Below are positions 43,691 through 46,217 of a stretch of 46,217 nucleotides of DNA, piece after piece. The stretch comes from Pleurotus ostreatus/Saccharomyces cerevisiae fusant (taxonomy: Eukaryota > Opisthokonta). Position 1 is the stretch's first letter. Each line of letters begins with the position of its first letter. The stretch covers positions 1 through 46,217 of the forward strand of contig JAMQCK010000165.1 in the NCBI GenBank assembly GCA_024196135.1. The letters are read 5' to 3'. The translations under genes were made by a program, and so were the position numbers. Under the pieces are notes generated by a model, which was not told the origin of the DNA, searched no databases, and saw nothing but the letters and a program-made list of their open reading frames with translations.

Positions 43691-46217
43691 TTGCGTGACG
43701 CCCATTCGCTGTTGTTTTACGAGTATTTGCAGGTTTTTGTGGTATCCCGCAAAGGCCGCGATGTGCATGCAAAGTGCGCCGCCAGGATACGAGTTTGAGT
43801 AAATACACATGAAACCAACATGAAACCTATTCATTGCTATACTTCGGGACATATACCTATCATATAGATGTACCATGGCCATAAGGTCATACTCTATGAA
43901 GGAGCGTTCCTGACATAGACTATGAGGAAGCAAGCTCCGAGAAGCCTCGCACCGCGCCATTGTTCCAAATGGGGAAGGTCCATATCGCCTTACGTTACAC
44001 TACGGCCCTACGGAAACGCCGTTCTATGCAGACCTCTTGCTTCTTCACAACTAAGTAGGTAGTCAATTGAGATAGACGAGGCACTGGATAATGAGCGAAT
44101 GTAGGGGATGGAGGCGGCGCCTTGGAAGGGGCAGCGGCGCAACAAGGTTGCGGAAAAAGACTGCATGTTTGCGCGTTTGAGGACGGCTTTGATGCGTGTC
44201 AAGTCATTGAGAGGAAGGTTACTTGTTTGACTGAGTGGGGGTGCGCACTGGAGGTTGGGGAAAGGTTGACTTTGAGAAGGCGGGGAGGTAGAGACGGCGT
44301 CGAAGCCGGCAAGCCGATCGGCACATGCGAGTATCATTGAGAAAAGGATGAGACCCGAAGTATGAAGAAGGATATCAAGACCTCTTCTTCGAGATGGAGA
44401 TACGGCACTCACCACGACCTCGACAATCATTCCTGGCCTTCCACACTGAAAGGCGTTCCCCTGCGCATCCAACTACCAGTCGCGGGCGCGCCTATGTTGT
44501 TCTGATGTATCTTCCAAACCTTTGCTGTCCATCGCATCAATGAAATAGCGCGCAGATCGTTCAGCGCTTGATACCCCTATAAGTGTGAATTTCCGGCAGG
44601 ACGTACGGACGAATTGCCTTTTCTGGCCCTCAAAGAAGTATGTCACGCCCGAGCATATTCGCGGTCCCCATGAGCGTACACAGACCCAGAGACCACGAGA
44701 AGTCGGCGAACGGCGGGAAGAAGTGGTCAGGCAGAAGAACAAGGCGAGTGACGATCGACAAGTGCAGGAAACGCGCTGAACTGAAAGTCACGTCGTGACC
44801 CCGAGCATGCATGTTACGGGCCTCACCGATGTTAAAGCCAGTCGCTCCTCAGGATGTTTTCCAGCCATCAAGATGAGGTGCAGTCAAGATGCGATATTCT
44901 GCCAAAGACTCGGAATTTTTGTGACAATTTCGCGCCACTTCCGAATGAACTCGAGAAGGACAAAGGCGAAAAGAGGGAATCGCCGATCGACAGCTTCATG
45001 AAGCAGAATTGCATCCGCGGAGACAACGTTCACTTTGTCCTGAACGCTCAGTGTTGCAAGCTCGCTTGTAGGACATACCCTCGCCAACTGCAATGGACGC
45101 CGCGGAACATGCGTCGAAGATCCCCAGGCGCCATGTAATGAAGGCCCCGGAAGTACGAAAATGGCCTTGGTGAGATGTGCATTTTCAATTATCCAGGACG
45201 GACGCCGTCTACCCTCGAATCTGTCGAGGTCCAGAGCTACTGACCAAGGACGCACATATGGCACGGCGAACTCGCACAGAGGTGATGAGGGAAAGCAGTA
45301 GGTCACATTCATTCGTCAGAGCCCTAGCGCGTGATATGTACTGGCTGACAAGAACAATAGCATTCCGCCGAGCACACGAAATGGAATTATCCGCCCCAGG
45401 GTCGTCCGTCGAGCCAGCAGGATACGTCCTTGATTGTGATCATAGGGTATGCAGGCCGCTCACCGCAACGCGTTGCACAGCGGCCCTCGCCGTCACCCCA
45501 ATGATGCCTTGCTTTCTTTTGTCGGGCGACAGATGACCGATGGCCAGCGAGGCGAACGAGGAACGTGCAGGCGAGTGACGGCGTTTCACAACGGCCGTAG
45601 TCCAGCCTAGACAGCATATGCGATAGCAACAAAGCATCGACGTGGGGATCGCCCGTCAAGAAACCCAGGTAGGATCCGACAGTATCGCAAAAAACTGACG
45701 GGGAAACCGAAAGGTTACAGGTCTTGCTTTGTTTTTGGTCGGGTGGCCGACCAGGGTCGTTCCCAGCAACAATGGCGATTACGCCAGAGCTCCCTTGTTG
45801 CGGGCCCGCAAACAATGGGACGGAAGGCTGCGGGAATTTGAGCCAGGTGGACTCGTGAGGTGATGGGCTACTCCCCTTGTTCGGGCGTTGCACGATGTGT
45901 CGTCCGCGTATCCGTGGCCCTTTCCTTTTGACTTCCATCCAGCATGCTCGTCTTTCCCTCTGACGACCACGGCGGCCAAGGTCAACGCGTCAAGCCCAAG
46001 TCGTCCGTGCTTGAAGAACCTTGGCGTCGGTTGTTGGGTTTGTCTGGTGCATCCCTTTGGGTGTCGGCGTGCTCGGGCCCATCGGTCGTGTGCATTGCGC
46101 ACAAACCGCCATCTCGTGGGTGCAAGGGGAGGTCGAAGAGCGAGTACGCAGGTAAGGTGGCCGTCGAAAGCCGAGTCAACGTCGCCCAACGGCCTGCCAA
46201 ACACAACCAACACCGCA
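43691..46217. other. 2.5 kb without a supportable gene
   Basis: Open frames exist on both strands but are short. The longest minus-strand frames (44008-44472, 154 codons; 44884-45312, 142 codons; 45387-45938, 183 codons) do not match any family I know and do not join to each other through convincing GT-AG introns with continued family similarity. One hydrophobic stretch on the minus strand (ILLHTSGLILFSMILACA, about 44322-44375) could be a membrane segment. The region could be a gene-free spacer, a decayed gene or a rapidly evolving lineage-specific gene. Confidence 0.4.

Noticed and set aside
45737..45752. Small hairpin GGTCGG-gtgg-CCGACC
   Set aside because: A six-base stem is expected by chance in GC-rich DNA and nothing around it suggests a terminator or RNA gene.
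1..46217. tRNA, rRNA, CRISPR or secondary-metabolite cluster
   Set aside because: No B-box-like tRNA motif in a foldable context, no rRNA sequence, no regularly spaced repeats, and no core synthase (PKS, NRPS, terpene cyclase) was found by reading.

Overview
The window is nuclear DNA from a filamentous basidiomycete, most probably an agaricomycete. Genes are dense and lie on both strands. Almost every gene is cut by 45-70 nt GT-AG introns with a CTNAC/CTGAC-like branch site just before the acceptor. The encoded proteins are fungal housekeeping proteins mixed with families typical of Agaricomycetes (a 7-TM receptor-like protein, a coiled-coil/F-box protein, a DUF6593 protein). Exon borders were derived by hand, by matching splice sites to reading frame and to family motifs.

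Left part (1-9.7 kb): the 3' end of a possible COG1-like gene (+), a 13-exon 7-TM membrane protein (+), Sec61 gamma (-), a mitochondrial PPR protein (+) and the glycine cleavage P-protein (-). An 870 bp non-autonomous hAT-type transposon follows at 9959-10828. It has matching termini and an exact 8 bp target duplication.

Middle (11-26 kb): an ARMH3/DUF1741 protein (-), an Rsc9-type chromatin remodelling subunit (-), an FBXO21-like protein (-), the ribosome biogenesis factor Rrp1 (-), 5-hydroxyisourate hydrolase (+), a 2-oxoglutarate/Fe(II) oxygenase (-), the NEDD8 E2 Ubc12 (+), an F-box/LRR-like protein (-) and an unrecognised coiled-coil protein (+).

Right part (27-43.7 kb): the ESCRT regulator Vta1 (+), a large alpha-arrestin (-), an RNase P/MRP subunit Pop3 (+), dCMP deaminase with an N-terminal kinase-like domain (+), the TTT-complex protein Tti1 (-), the fused para-aminobenzoate synthase (+) and a DUF6593 protein (+). 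The last 2.5 kb shows no gene I can support.

The genes do not form a pathway cluster. Several neighbours share short head-to-head intergenic regions (Sec61 gamma/PPR, Rrp1/HIU hydrolase, oxygenase/Ubc12, F-box/unknown, arrestin/Pop3, Tti1/PABA synthase), a layout usual in compact fungal genomes. I found no CRISPR array, rRNA or tRNA gene, and no obvious secondary-metabolite cluster. The most distinctive items are the hAT-type element, a probable GC-AG intron, the micro-exons of Sec61 gamma, and four consecutive stop-free introns of 3n length in the dCMP deaminase gene.
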